Source of the DNA: Ustulina deusta
Taxonomy: Eukaryota > Ascomycota > Sordariomycetes > Xylariales > Xylariaceae
NCBI GenBank assembly: GCA_023159155.1
Contig: JAJNNX010000001.1
Span: 1,426,001-1,490,000 of the forward strand
Length of the DNA stretch: 64,000 bases
Reading direction: 5' to 3'
The notes under the pieces are model-generated. The model saw only the letters and a program-made list of their open reading frames with translations, was not told the DNA's origin and searched no databases. Made by a program: the position numbers and the translations under genes. Below, piece after piece: positions 47,993-59,607 of the stretch. Each line of letters begins with the position of its first letter. The stretch's first letter is position 1.

Positions 47993-49017
47993 TCAAGACG
48001 ATGGGAACAGAAACCCTGCAACCAGCTGCATATATCGCTCACGTTGTTCCCAGTGTGTCATGTGGCTAGCATTCTCAATCGTCACCCACTTGACCTTTGG
48101 GATGGAAGAGAACCAGGGCCGCACACACAAGTCGGTGACCTCGTCGTATTGGCCGTTGAGGAGCAAGGTCTCGACCTCGATATTGGCGCCCTCCTCCCAT
48201 CCCTCCCAGTCCTTGAAAGCGCCGACGAGAGTGAATTCCGACGGACCTTTCCTAGCCGCTCATTAACCCGGGGTCTTGTTTAAACCCCGCACTTCACAAG
48301 ACATCCTATGTTATCGCAGCATTGGGCGTAGGATTGCCCTACTTACATGGTCAAGTAAGAAGTAGGATCTTCTTTCAGATTATTAAGCCCGCTACTGACA
48401 TCGTCGGGATACGGGTCCAGGCGACACAGATGTCGATCATTGAAAACCTTGGCGGCCGCTTCGAACTCGGGACTTTCATGATCCCCTTTTCGATCGCATT
48501 CTTCCAGCGTGGCGCGCGTCTCGTCCGGCAAAGCGGCCAACAGCTCCCGCAAGCCCCGAGCTAACAGAGGTACGCTGCTCGGCGCGCTCGACAGGATTAT
48601 CTTCTTCAGACCCTTGGGCCGGAGCGAAGCATAGATGCCGCCGAGAATGCCGCCCCAGCTATGCCCCAGGAGGAAGAAGCCGTTATCTCTCAGCCGCAGG
48701 TGGTCAACGAGGTTGTCGAGCTCCCTGATGAAGAGGTCGGGTGTCCAGAAGGACGCGTCGCCTAACTTCTCCTTGAAGTGCGTCGAGCGGCCGCAGCCGA
48801 CCTGGTCGTAGTAGATGATGGGGATGCCGTGGCGGTGGTAGAGATCTGTGTGAGGAGATAGGTACTCGTGGCCGGCGCCGGGTCCTCCGTGGAGTGCGAC
48901 TAGGGCCGGGCCGGGATAAGAGGCAAGGTCACCCACGATCTTGTACCAAGTATTGATTGGCTTATTTGAACCCGGAGCGTCAAACGCTACTGTACCCTCT
49001 CGAGTTGGTGGCGTCAT
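47993..49017 (-). CDS. Proline iminopeptidase-type alpha/beta hydrolase, 2 exons
   Basis: Serine peptidase of family S33 that removes N-terminal proline from peptides; related hydrolases take other small substrates. Exons (minus) 49017-48347 and 48251-47993 give 309 aa, the usual length. Visible features: oxyanion motif HGGPGAG at residues 43-49, YYDQVGCGRS strand-turn at 69-78, nucleophile elbow GHSWGG with Ser120, the acid Asp260 in LLLNGQYDEVTD, and His287 in NASHMTH. The intron (48346-48252, 95 nt) splits an ATG codon (AT|G) and is needed to reach the Asp and His, so the reading frame ending at 48343 is not the true C-terminus. Confidence 0.92.
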
Positions 49018-49751
49018 GGTCGTCTTCGTCGGAGAGAAAGCGAAGTTTAGCGTGTAGAGATGCTAAGAGGTTTCTAATAAGCAGCGCTGTTCTGGAAGTG
49101 CGTGTTTGTCTCTGGAAAAGCACTAAAATCTTATGGTGAGATGGCCATATGTCTAAAGGGATATCGAGTCTGTGTCAGGGGAAAGTCACCTCTTCTGGCG
49201 AATCTATGATCACTCCATTCCCACTAACTGGGCTACTGAGATAACTAAGTAGTTTGCAGCCTTTCAGGACGAGCAGAAAATGGGGTAAAGCAGTCCAGTT
49301 ATATGTCTATAATTTCAGAATCCATGTGGCAAAAGTCTAGCCTAATCATCTTCGATGTGCTGGTGGTGGTGAGGTACCGTGGATGACAGCCAAGGTTGTT
49401 CCCCCGCAATCGGATTTTTTCAACCAAAGAGAAAAAAGAGAAAAAAGCCCTATCCTTGGCCGTTAGCTTTGTAGTTCGATGGCCTTCATTTGTGGCGTCT
49501 CGGGCGAATTTTGGTGGTTCAAAACGTGAGGGGTGTAGTCTCAGAGAAGGTTGGGTCTCCTTAAAAGATATTTTCATATTAGTGTACACATAATAGCCAC
49601 TGGGGGCCTGTATGTTCTAATGTATATAATCCAACGCTGCGCCAGAGGTCACATGCCGGCCCTCCAGGCAAGAATCCCAAATCGTGTCGGCATTAACATG
49701 ATGTGTTGGGCAGTTCCCACAACATCTGTATGTTTTCAGACCTGAACGGCC
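49018..49751. other. Intergenic between the peptidase and AKR1
   Basis: Peptidase promoter plus AKR1 3' flank. Small ORFs here have no coding features. Confidence 0.5.
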
Positions 49752-52148
49752 TTACACTTCCTCATTAGCGACTGCCTCATATTCACCTCTCCTTCGTCCA
49801 GTTAGTCCTAGCCCCATGGCGGCTGGACTCTCATATACTTCCGTGTAGTTGATGCGCTCTCCTCCCAACATGGCGTCACCGTTTTCCCTGCGCCCAAACA
49901 TGGGTGACGGATCACACCAGAAATCTTTGCAGTTCTGAACATAGCCCTTACTATATGGGTTCTTCTTCTTGCGCATGTTTCCCGTCGCGGCTCCACGGCC
50001 GGTAGCGGTTTCGATAAAAGTATCAACGCCAAGTATCCGACTCCATTGCTGCAAGAAACCCCGACGGTGCTTGTGCCCGTGGGGCCCTTTTTGTGCTCCA
50101 AGTGGATTGTCTGCCGCTGATGGGGGCGCCCCGAAGTTTGGATGGCTGGGGTCTAATGGTGCTCCCGTGCTGGTGAAGGTCGAGCCTCGTGCACCGGCGC
50201 TTCCATCTTGGATGCCGTACATATTTTCATACGTCGTCATCGCTCGAGCAACCTGGATGAATTGCACGAAAAGGAGCATACTAACCCATGTAAGCTGTAA
50301 AGTTGCCCAAATGCCCAGTAGTACCGTATACGGATCAGCATTGACAATTTTACAGAGAGATTCAGACAAGACCAAGCACTCAGATGACCCAGCTTTGGAC
50401 GCCTCTAAGAAGTAATAGTACAACAGCCAGTCGAAGGTGAGGATACCAAAGATCAGGCTGACCAAGTAAACAAAGAAATGGCGGTGATTATTAATGCCAA
50501 CACAATTGTTAACCCAGGGGCAATGGCTAGCGAGGCGTTAATTAGATGTTGTGAGTATAACTTGCATATAAAACTTACTGGTCATGCTTTGCAACACACC
50601 GCTGGCATCGTCGGCAATGTTTACTTCGAAGAGGTGTGCGAATCATGCAAGTCACACAGAAGTTTGATTCATCAAACTTCCATAAGCGCAACAGCTCGTC
50701 AATTGCGGCCTTCTGCTCTGCAATGCCATTGAGTTTCGGGACAAAGCCCGGATCAAAAGTCATAGAGGCGGCGTAGAAGTATGCGGTAAACCCATAGGAT
50801 ACTAGGAAAATTAGGTTGATGAGCGGATGGCTAGCATATGTCGCTACTCCGTGTTAGCCACTCGATATGGACTGGAAGAGACGATGAGCATACCTGAAAC
50901 TACTACCAGCAACCATTGAACACCGAGTAGGAACAAAGAACCCGCGAAGATCCCTGCCAGCCATGGCTGCGCTTGAATTAGTATGGCGACGGGCCGCTGG
51001 ACAGAGAAAGAGAACATACCGTTCTATGAAGCTGCCTCATATCTGGGGGCGCATATTCTAGAACTTGATTCACAGCCCACTGGATCCCGAAGATGACGAA
51101 CAATGCGATAAATGCGGAAATAAATATCGGCAAACGCGACACTATCATGAGCTCAACCCAAAGCATCAATGTCGGCAAGAGAAACAAGAATTTGGTCAGG
51201 AAACCTCGCCTGTCCTTGAGGAAAAACGACGAGCCTGGCCACCATGGCACCACCGCATGTCCGTCTTCGTCGTAGCCGCACTCCCTCAATGCACGACGCC
51301 AGGCACCAGCAGTGTTCAAGTCCTTTGCTGTTATCGCAGGGGTCTTGCCCGTCTGTGTTTTGGCGAATCGATCTGCTCCATACTCGATAAGCTTGAGAAT
51401 GCACTGTTGCGACCCTTTAACCAACGCCCAGTGCAATGCTGTAAATCCCTGCTCATCCGTCTCGTGCACGCTCGCACCCCATCGCAAAAACAGATCCACG
51501 CATTGCGGGAACCCCTTATATGCGGCCCACATCAGACTCGTATGTCCATACGCATCGGCCACGTCAACTGGTATGCCCTGGTGCAACAGCAAAACAACCA
51601 ATAGCACATTGCCATTGAACGTGGATATGTGTAGCGTATTGTAGCCCTGCGCGTCGGTGATCAGGGGGTCGGCACCATGCTGGAGGAGCAAATCTACGGT
51701 GTAGTAGTTGGAGCGCTGGGCAGCCCATTGAAGCGGTGTCGCAACGGATTCGCCTCCTTTCTTGTTGATATCGGCGCCGTTGTCGATCAGGAACTTGCAT
51801 AGGGCGTACTGGTTGTTGATAGCAGCCCACTACGAAGCGCAGGTTAGCAATGTTGGTCCTGGGATGGACGAGAGGAGTGTCTCATACATGGAGGGGCGTG
51901 ATGCCTTCGTCGTCAGTGTAAGTAGCATCATACTCAGAAGACTCAAAGAGCTTCTCCATGCCTGCTATGTCCCCGACCCGAGCGAGCTGCATGATGTCAG
52001 GCTGGGCAGGAGACGCATCGCTTCCTGGAAGGTTGCCCATCTCCATGTCTTGCGAGGTGAGCTTCGGGGTCGCGGCGCTGCCCTTCGCAGCGGGCTGCGC
52101 AGGAGCGCCAGCAGAAGCGCTGTTCGGCAATGCGCTTTGGGGGGACAT
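49752..52148 (-). CDS. AKR1: Ankyrin-repeat DHHC palmitoyltransferase AKR1, 5 exons
   Basis: Protein S-acyltransferase of the Golgi/endosomal membranes; in yeast Akr1 palmitoylates casein kinases and affects endocytosis and pheromone signalling. Exons (minus): 52148-51888, 51829-51020, 50966-50894, 50843-50579, 50526-49752; total 727 aa. The N-terminal region is Ala/Pro-rich, then five to six ankyrin repeats run from [17 protein letters not shown] through ARAWRR-type repeats (about residues 75-290). Membrane helices follow, then the cysteine-rich domain [18 protein letters not shown]. The catalytic DHHC is at about residues 469-472, with its first histidine codon split across the last intron; [15 protein letters not shown] follows. 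Two more helices and a disordered tail complete it. Start 52148 is the first ATG after an in-frame stop. Confidence 0.93.
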
Positions 52149-53167
52149 GAGCTTTTCGAGTGGCGGCCTCGCCGTGTTCGTATTCGATCAGGTTGGACTA
52201 CAGAGTCAGGGATGCTCGGGGGGCACAAGGTTGGAGTTACAGGTGGTTGCCAATGAGCATGTCGTTGCGAGCTTGACACGCCCTTCTCAGCTTGGTCGAC
52301 AGTATTAGATACTTAGCTAATGTTAAGAAGAATTGAACTTTTGAATGTACACAGAAGGGTTACAAGCAGCCGACGAGCGCGGAAGAGGTATGTGAAATGC
52401 TGCGCTGATGAGCTGATGAGCTGATGAGCAGATTGGGTGATGCCGTTGAAAGAAACGAATACAATGACTCCGAAAAAATAGAATGACAGAGGCGTAAGCA
52501 GAACGAGGCTTGGGCGAAATCTCAAGGACACAGAATGAGCTTGGTATTGAGGATCAGAAATAAAGAACTTCAAACACGCGCTGACATTGCAGCGATAGGT
52601 GCCTACTGTTACGTATGCTAAGCCACTCTCCTTCGGGTGTGACGGCACAGCCGCTTGGGGGCTAGATGAGGTCTCTTAGGTAGTGTATATGTACCTAACT
52701 ATAAGTACCTTAGATTCCCATTGTTCTCGAATCCCCGGAAAACCACCAAACCCACGCTAAATAGCCCGCTAAAACAGATGCTGCCAAGACACTTACCGTG
52801 TACAGTATAGTTCACAGTATCAATACTTCCTGTAGGTAATATCGTACAAGTGCGGCACACCGTATGGAGCACGGTTACAGAGAATACCGTCTTGGCACCG
52901 ATAAACGTCGATATAGTGCGATAAAGTTGATTTATCAGGTCATTATCGGTTCCACCACGTCACTTGTAGCCTTTCATCACGACCACATGTTAAGATTTAA
53001 ATGATTCCCAAACAGCCTTCTACGGCAACAAGCATGAGCGGCTCAGACCTCCCCCCCAGCCGAAACACATAGAGAAACGGATATTTACGCGCCTCACCGC
53101 CGACCAGAAATAGAGCACCAATTCCATCTATCCATCCTCTGACTCCGCCCCCGACCACGACGCAAAG
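52149..53167. promoter_or_regulatory. Divergent promoter region, AKR1 / SRP receptor beta
   Basis: About 1 kb between two outward-facing start codons. Includes a GATGAGCT minisatellite at 52400-52428 and TACCTA/TAGGTA words near 52680-52710. No ORF with coding character and no clear TATA box. Confidence 0.5.
52400..52428 (+). repeat. Minisatellite, GATGAGCT unit
   Basis: Three and a half tandem copies upstream of AKR1. Confidence 0.8.
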
Positions 53168-54079
53168 ATGTCGTCGACCTCTCCCCCGATAATGGAGCAC
53201 CTAAAGGCGGCAGTGGAATATATCCTCACGCCCTCGAGGCCCGTAATAATCGTAGGGCTGTTAATAGTCTTCATCGTACCAGTCCTCGTCCACCTCTTCA
53301 TCTCGCGCCAAACGCCGTACACGAGCCTCCCCTTCATCCTCCTCGCGGGCCCGGCAGGCGGCGGCAAGACCTCGCTCCTGACCCTCCTCGAGCGCGGCGA
53401 CGCGGCCGCCGAAACGCACACGTCGCAAGCGCCGCACGCCGTCGAGCTCACGGTGTCCGCGGACGCCGGCGCATCGACCTTCCGGGAGGCGGCGCGCGAG
53501 GACGCCCCGGGCTCGCACAGGAAATTCCACCTGGTCGACACGCCGGGTCACGGCAAACTGCGGGGCGCCGCCATGGCTCAGCTCGGCGGAGATGGCAAGT
53601 CCGGCCAGACGCAGTTCGGCGATTTGGCCATGTTACGAGGCGTCATATATATGCTGGATGCCGCGACGCTGGACGACTCGCTTGCAGATGCTGCGACGTA
53701 CTTATACCACGTGCTGCTTGCGTTGCAGAAGCGCGCTGGCTCCGGCCGTACCTCGCGGGCGCCCAACGCCGTGCATGTTCTCGTTGCCGCGAATAAGCTG
53801 GATCTATTCACGGCACTGCCCGCGTCGCTCGTGCGCAGCAATCTTGAGTCCGAGCTGGGACGGATACGACAGTCACGTAGTAAGGGACTGCTGGACTCGG
53901 GGGTTGGCACAGATGAGATTGGGTCCGAAGAGCAGGATAGTTGGTTGGGCGAGTACGGATCAGAAAAATTCACGTTTGCCCAGATGAGAGAGTTCGATAT
54001 CGAAGTCGAGGTTATTGGTGGCAGTGTTTTAGAGGCTGATGTCGACAAGTGGTGGGGTTGGATCTCGGGCCATGTTTAA
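53168..54079 (+). CDS. SRP102: Signal recognition particle receptor subunit beta
   Basis: GTPase that anchors SRP receptor alpha to the ER membrane during co-translational targeting. Single exon, 303 aa. One transmembrane helix at residues 25-46 (PVIIVGLLIVFIVPVLVHLF) near the N-terminus, then the Ras-like G domain: P-loop GPAGGGKTS at 61-69, switch II DTPGH at 124-128, and NKLD at 209-212. The C-terminal WWGWI after an acidic loop is typical. The yeast name is SRP102. The start is fixed by the short N-terminus before the membrane helix. High GC3 in the 5' half. Confidence 0.93.
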   Translation: MSSTSPPIMEHLKAAVEYILTPSRPVIIVGLLIVFIVPVLVHLFISRQTPYTSLPFILLAGPAGGGKTSLLTLLERGDAAAETHTSQAPHAVELTVSADAGASTFREAAREDAPGSHRKFHLVDTPGHGKLRGAAMAQLGGDGKSGQTQFGDLAMLRGVIYMLDAATLDDSLADAATYLYHVLLALQKRAGSGRTSRAPNAVHVLVAANKLDLFTALPASLVRSNLESELGRIRQSRSKGLLDSGVGTDEIGSEEQDSWLGEYGSEKFTFAQMREFDIEVEVIGGSVLEADVDKWWGWISGHV

Positions 54080-54549
54080 GGGGACGGCGTGGAGAAACCT
54101 CACTCACTTCAAGGATAATTACTTAATATACAGCTACAGAACATAATAATAACTAAAACGAGCATAAGGTCTTTCGAGCAATGATTCCAGTCCCGGGTAA
54201 TCGTCTCGAAAGCGATTTTGAAAGAAGAAGGGAAGTATGAAATCTCACTAGCGGCAAGGTTGCTAGAGCCTCGAAATGAGCTATGCGTATTATTCGAGTT
54301 GTCGTGATATCCTAATCCCTTTACGCAGAGGTTGAGTCTGCTTTCTATATAGGTCCGCCAGCCAGCTTATCTAGAACTGCGAGTTGATGCTACTAGAACT
54401 ACCGAAGTCGAATCTACTCTTAATTGTAACAAGCATGCCTAAACTCCAAAGCTTAAATGCCCGGAACACCGACTAAACCATCCATATCATAATAGAAACA
54501 TGGTGAAAAAAAGGAAGGCACTGGTTAGCCAGGCAGCATGACTAAACAT
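54080..54549. other. Convergent intergenic region
   Basis: Between the SRP receptor beta stop and the CBS stop, which face each other. No gene seen. Confidence 0.5.
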
Positions 54550-56148
54550 TTATACCTTAACTTGCTTGACCATCCAAGTAAGCAGATCGACTTTCGTGAC
54601 AACGGCAACGGGCTTGCTGAGAGTCTGTCCCTTGCCGTCGCCGGGCTCTGTAACGACGGCGGCGCTGTTCCATTCAAAAAAGCTGCTCAGCTCCGTGAGC
54701 GGAGTGTCGAGGGTGATCTCGACAAACTTGCGCCTCTTGGTGCCCTTGCCTTCGCGGGAATCCGTTACCACCTCATCCATCTTTCCGAAGTTGAACATGA
54801 CGTCGTTGACGGGGCTTTGACCTGTAGCCCGGCCCCGTGAGATATAACTCAACAGGTTGCCCAGGGTGACGAGGCCCACGAGCTTGCCGCCGGGGCCAGA
54901 CAGAACTGGAAGCTGGTCAAAACCACGGTCTCGCATCGTCTCAATGGCCTCGGCGCACGAAGTTGTGGACAAAACCGATGTCACGGGCTTCAGACGCAGG
55001 GATCGTATTGTAGCGCCAGCGTAAGGGTCGCCAGCGTCCTTTGTAGCAGGAACGTTGCTATTGTCGTTCTCAGCAGCGGCCAACTTCGCCGCGGCGTCTG
55101 CAGGCAGCAAGAGATCGTTAGCAGCGAGCCAGTCGTCGTCCGCAAACTTTGTTAGGTAGCTGCGGATGCTGTCTGGGAGTATGACTACAACGACATCATC
55201 CTTGCCGAGGCCGAGATCCTTAACCGCCCTTAGCATAGCGGCCATAGCGCTACCCGAGCTTCCACCAACTAGCAAACCTTCCTCTGCAATAAGTCTCCGG
55301 GCAAGCTTGAAGGACTCCTTGTCATCTGTCTTGTACCATTTGTCGACCTTGTGCTGATCCAAGACATCCGGGATAAAATCATAGCCAATGCCCTCAACTT
55401 TATATGATTCGTCTCGGTGCTCCTCGTTCAGAGCCTCCGGCAGGGCGAGGATACTGCCCTGGGGATCCGCCGCCACGACCTTTATGTCCTTGTTGTGCTT
55501 GCGTAGACCATTAGCCAGTCCCGTGATGGTGCCACCGGTTCCGGCACCCGCGACAATACAAGTGATCTTCCCGTCAGTCTGGGTCCAGATCTCCTCGGCG
55601 GTGCCGAACTCGTGCGCCAGGGGGTTGTTTTCATTCGAATATTGATCGAGGATGTGTGCGTTCGGGATCTCCTTGACAAGACGTCGGGCGACACCGATAT
55701 GACTCTCGGGGGAGTCCCAGGCGGCCTGAGTGGGTGTGCGGATGATGGTGGCGCCGAGGGCTTTGAGGACCGACACCTTCTCGGCGGACATCTTCTCGGG
55801 AAGTGTGATGATCGTCTTGTACCCCTTCACAGCGCCTACCAGCGCCAGTCCAATACCCGTATTGCCGCTTGTAGGCTCGATCAAGGTGTCACCGGGCTTA
55901 ATACGTCCACTGCGCTCTGCTTCTTCGATCATGCGCAGAGCAATCCGGTCTTTGACGCTGCCACCGGCGCTGAAGAGCTCGACTTTCGCGTAGACCTGAC
56001 ATTCTACACCGAAAGACTGCGGGATCTTGTTAAGGCGTACGAGGGGAGTGTTTCCGATGATCTCGGTCGCCGATTGAATCGTTGCAGGGCGAGGGAGAAC
56101 ATGAGGGAGGCTTGCGTCGAAGGTGTTCGTGCCGTTGGTGGAAACCAT
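54550..56148 (-). CDS. CYS4: Cystathionine beta-synthase
   Basis: PLP enzyme condensing serine with homocysteine to cystathionine, the first step of transsulfuration to cysteine; cytosolic. Single exon, 532 aa. PLP lysine is K66 in GGSVKDRIAL; cofactor loops are SGNTG (94-98) and GAGTGGT (201-207). A pair of regulatory CBS domains follows from about residue 390 (KPVTSVLSTTSCAEAIETM onward). There is no N-terminal heme-binding CPxxH segment, as in yeast CBS. This and the C-terminal CBS pair separate it from plain cysteine synthases. Convergent with SRP receptor beta. Confidence 0.95.
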   Translation of the reverse strand: MVSTNGTNTFDASLPHVLPRPATIQSATEIIGNTPLVRLNKIPQSFGVECQVYAKVELFSAGGSVKDRIALRMIEEAERSGRIKPGDTLIEPTSGNTGIGLALVGAVKGYKTIITLPEKMSAEKVSVLKALGATIIRTPTQAAWDSPESHIGVARRLVKEIPNAHILDQYSNENNPLAHEFGTAEEIWTQTDGKITCIVAGAGTGGTITGLANGLRKHNKDIKVVAADPQGSILALPEALNEEHRDESYKVEGIGYDFIPDVLDQHKVDKWYKTDDKESFKLARRLIAEEGLLVGGSSGSAMAAMLRAVKDLGLGKDDVVVVILPDSIRSYLTKFADDDWLAANDLLLPADAAAKLAAAENDNSNVPATKDAGDPYAGATIRSLRLKPVTSVLSTTSCAEAIETMRDRGFDQLPVLSGPGGKLVGLVTLGNLLSYISRGRATGQSPVNDVMFNFGKMDEVVTDSREGKGTKRRKFVEITLDTPLTELSSFFEWNSAAVVTEPGDGKGQTLSKPVAVVTKVDLLTWMVKQVKV

Positions 56149-57731
56149 TGCTACGTTTGCTTTAAGAGGACTAAGACTAAAATAGTTGGGTAATCACAAC
56201 AATAGGGGAAAGGAAAATAAGAGATGAGGTAGAAGACCCTGAGGCTTTTCCGAAATTCTATTCGACCTTGTGACCTGTATTAAAAAGAATTAGAATAGAG
56301 TTCCAGCCAAGCTTGTCATCTCCAGATGGAATGGCGAGTATCAGGAAAGAAAAAGCGAGAGCTACCCCGCCAAAAGCCGCTGATATGCGACATAGATACA
56401 AGGTACTACTTCTTACCGTGTTGCTTATGTAGGTACCTATTCCACTACGATATTAGGCAGTCGGTACCTAGTTCCTCTTGGCAAAAGTTCCACAATACGT
56501 GCCTTATTTAGGTGTAGTCTAGGTACATTCTTCTGAATAGCCTGACCCGAGATATTGAACCTTAAAGCTAAACAAAAATCAGGAATTTAGCTATCGGAGT
56601 CAGAAGGAGGAAAAACTATAGATTGCTACGAAGTATTTTCATACCTATTCATAAAGCCATCGGTATCACTAGGTATGAGCTACTCTTATCCCAAGTATTC
56701 TGAGACTCGTCTCGTCTCTATAAACCGCATCCCTACCTCTAGCAACATCTCTTACCTTTCAACATACCTAGGTACTTAGTAGGCAATGAGACATAGGTTT
56801 GGCTTTTTGTTACTGTCGTTCAGAAATGATGCCTTCTTCAAATATAACTAACATAAAAAAATAATAATAATAAGGAAGTTATATTTAATATTCCACCATA
56901 AATACCCCAGGAAATGGATACGGCTATAAAAATATCCTAGCATTGTTAGCTAGGTACAACCCCGAGCACGTTATTTAGATATTGAAGTGGTGTGAGTGTA
57001 TCATAAGGGCTTAGCACATGCATGATCCACTTGGTGGCTTCACTCATGGGGAATATAAACACCATGGGCGTCAATTTTCACGAAAAACGGGGGGAGCGCC
57101 TACTTCTCAGCTAGCATCGCGAATGAATTGATATATTTTATCTCCCTTACTTGATCGTCTAATTCCCCAAGAGAAACGAGTGATAACTATACTAGGAAGT
57201 GTAAGTTCGGCCTCTCTCCTAGTGTAGGGGCAATACAACTTACCCAAGGGGCGAGTAATGTCAATTATAGTTACCCACTTCAATATAGAAAAGAAGAGAA
57301 GGTATAAGACTTAATGGCTCCATTGAAAGTACTGATGGAAAGCTGCAACTTATTGCAGCACACACGGCAAGATAGTCAAGGGGGCAAGGTGTAGTTGGAC
57401 AAACATTCCCGGTTGCGTTCAAGAATTACTTGAAAGCCTGCCTCTTGACAACATTGGGGTATATTGGTGCGTACCTTTCTCTAGGGTATCATTTCCTTTG
57501 TAGTTCAATACTAGAATACGAATCTAGCGACATAAGTGTTTTCTCTTTATTAGAATTTTGAGGTGCACTGCAAAATCGCTCTTTGATATGTCCAAATGCG
57601 GTCATTCTCAAGGATCATTTACAAGCGGTACCTTTCCTGTTGATCGTTATTGCGGAACCGAAACCACAATTTTCTATACGTGATAGTGCGACAGCCGTCT
57701 TTTCTACTTCGCGTTCGAACTTGAATTTCAT
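56149..57731. promoter_or_regulatory. Divergent intergenic region upstream of CBS and the membrane protein
   Basis: 1.6 kb between two outward-facing starts. Rich in TACCTA/TAGGTA words (56440-56530, 56760-56780). A short ORF at 56326-56511 has no coding character. No RNA gene recognised. Confidence 0.5.
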
Positions 57732-59132
57732 ATGGCTGATGTTCACGACTTGGGAGGCGATGGAGAGCGACAAAACGAGGATGATATTCCGATCCTTCCT
57801 CCGGGATTACGCACATACCTCGGCTACTGGCACTATTGGTATAGCTTCATTGTCCACCGTGGAGCACATGTCGCACCATTCATAATCCCTCAGTACACGA
57901 TAGATATTGTGACGAACGATATCAGGCCCGCGCCATTTCCACGAGATATCAGTGAGACGTGGTATTGCGCCACACTCATCACGCTGATCATTGTTGTCCA
58001 CCATGGGGTCGACAAGGGCTGGCTGTTCGAGGAAGGCTATCCCTATCCGAAATGGGCAGGGCGTGTATTGGGCAGGGTTCTCCTAACCCTAGGAGCTGCA
58101 GTACTCAGCACTCTGAGCTTCGAAATCATCGGGAGTTTTTCAAGCATCAAGTTCCTTGCTGCCACCGCGAGGATTGAAAATTGGATCTCAGTTCTCCTGA
58201 TCAAACACTTGCACTGGGGAGAGGTCGACGCAGACGGTGAGCCCGAGCGGGACGAAAGTAATAATTTCATCTGGATTATAGATCCGACGTCTCGGCGGGA
58301 ATCTATAAGGGAGACGATCCAGGCATTAGCCATCTTCGCAATCGACTACTTTGCTACTTTCTTCCTCGAAATGGGCAGTCAGCTAACCCAGCTATCTGTG
58401 GAGCATATCGTCGGTCCGGTCCTATACTTCTTTTTCTCGATACCGGTAGACTTCCTACCCAAACTCCTTTCGTGGCTGTTCCTCCCAACTCCGGGTTTAG
58501 ACAAGATTCAAGATCCTAGAGCATTATGGTTCGAGTACGGTGTGCCTATCGTAATTCAGTTTTGGTTGCTAGTGCTCTTATGGCTTCTCAAGATTCTGTA
58601 CATGGCCAAGGCCGAGAGATTGGCGTTGCTAGGATGGCGGGTCATCGATCCGAAAATGGCAATAATATGGCACCTCATCAGAGCGACGGCAATGCACTTA
58701 CTAGCATATACGGCCTACCAGCTAGCCTGTGGTTGCATAGTGGCGATGAGGTCGGGCCTCCCCCAGGGTAGCTGGTATATCACCGTCATTGACGGTCCTA
58801 TTGTACCGTTCTTAGGCAAGGTCATGCCAAACGGGAGGATCTTTGCCGCAGCATTGCTCTTATTCTTCCACTGGCTGTTAAGAGCTGCAAGTATTCTCGG
58901 TGTCCGCCTCGCCAGGCAGTTTTGGATGCCCTACATCCTATGGCAAACTCGTTATTCAACGAGTGGAGCTGACAGATACTGGCCGCAATTCGTTAAAGCT
59001 TTGGTGCAGGATTTATCTTTGCTCGATCCCACAAAGAGGGTTACCTCTCGGGTGGCAATGACGGCCGTTTTTGGTCTAAGAAGCTCATGGCCGGCTAGGT
59101 TTCATTTGAGCAACGTGGTACAAGATGAGTAA
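57732..59132 (+). CDS. Multi-pass membrane protein of unknown function
   Basis: 466 aa in one exon, no family recognised. A short acidic N-terminus (MADVHDLGGDGERQNEDDIP) is followed by about seven hydrophobic segments: roughly residues 76-97, 111-135, 197-218, 227-252, 270-293, 308-337 and 367-388. Two histidines (VVHHGVDKGW) lie at the end of the first, and a charged loop (DADGEPERDESNN) separates helices 2 and 3. The C-terminal ~70 residues are basic and soluble-looking. The ATG at 57732 is the first in frame. No intron signals interrupt it. A transporter, channel or lineage-specific membrane protein are all possible. Confidence 0.75.
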   Translation: MADVHDLGGDGERQNEDDIPILPPGLRTYLGYWHYWYSFIVHRGAHVAPFIIPQYTIDIVTNDIRPAPFPRDISETWYCATLITLIIVVHHGVDKGWLFEEGYPYPKWAGRVLGRVLLTLGAAVLSTLSFEIIGSFSSIKFLAATARIENWISVLLIKHLHWGEVDADGEPERDESNNFIWIIDPTSRRESIRETIQALAIFAIDYFATFFLEMGSQLTQLSVEHIVGPVLYFFFSIPVDFLPKLLSWLFLPTPGLDKIQDPRALWFEYGVPIVIQFWLLVLLWLLKILYMAKAERLALLGWRVIDPKMAIIWHLIRATAMHLLAYTAYQLACGCIVAMRSGLPQGSWYITVIDGPIVPFLGKVMPNGRIFAAALLLFFHWLLRAASILGVRLARQFWMPYILWQTRYSTSGADRYWPQFVKALVQDLSLLDPTKRVTSRVAMTAVFGLRSSWPARFHLSNVVQDE

Positions 59133-59607
59133 TTATAGGCATTTTAACGCAGATTGATTTCGGGCAAAACAAATGTAAAGATACCTCCGCCTCTAGCACA
59201 ATCTTCGTGGATAGACAAGAAATCATCGTGGCTCATTGCGGACTAATTATTGAAACGAGTTTCAGCCTGTCAGCATGAGGCGCTCCCATAATGACAATCT
59301 GACTGCTCTTAATATTACTAAGTACTCATGCACTATCTTGGAGGCTGTAAGATAGTATATCAGTAACCCCTCACCGAGGGTCCCGAGTTTTCCACCCCAT
59401 CATTTCTACAACATCGGCATCACTCACAACTTGGAATCCTTACAAGGACATAAGAAGCATTCCAGGGTACTTAATCGCCATCGTTTATCTCACGCCACCA
59501 TAATTAACTTACCGCTCTTGTTATCATTTAGCGTCCATGGCTTTTCAGTATCAAACTCCATTCTCTGTTCTCTATCCACAATCAACAAGGTTATAAATTT
59601 GAAAGGC
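59133..59607 (+). promoter_or_regulatory. Upstream region of the 2EXR gene
   Basis: The frame of the next gene is open back to 59431, but that extension (MESLQGHKKHSRV...) has no domain character; it is treated as 5' leader. No clear TATA box. Confidence 0.4.

Noticed and set aside
48343..48352. Proline iminopeptidase as a C-terminally truncated pseudogene
   Set aside because: The stop lies inside an intron; splicing 48347 to 48251 restores the frame and supplies the catalytic Asp and His.
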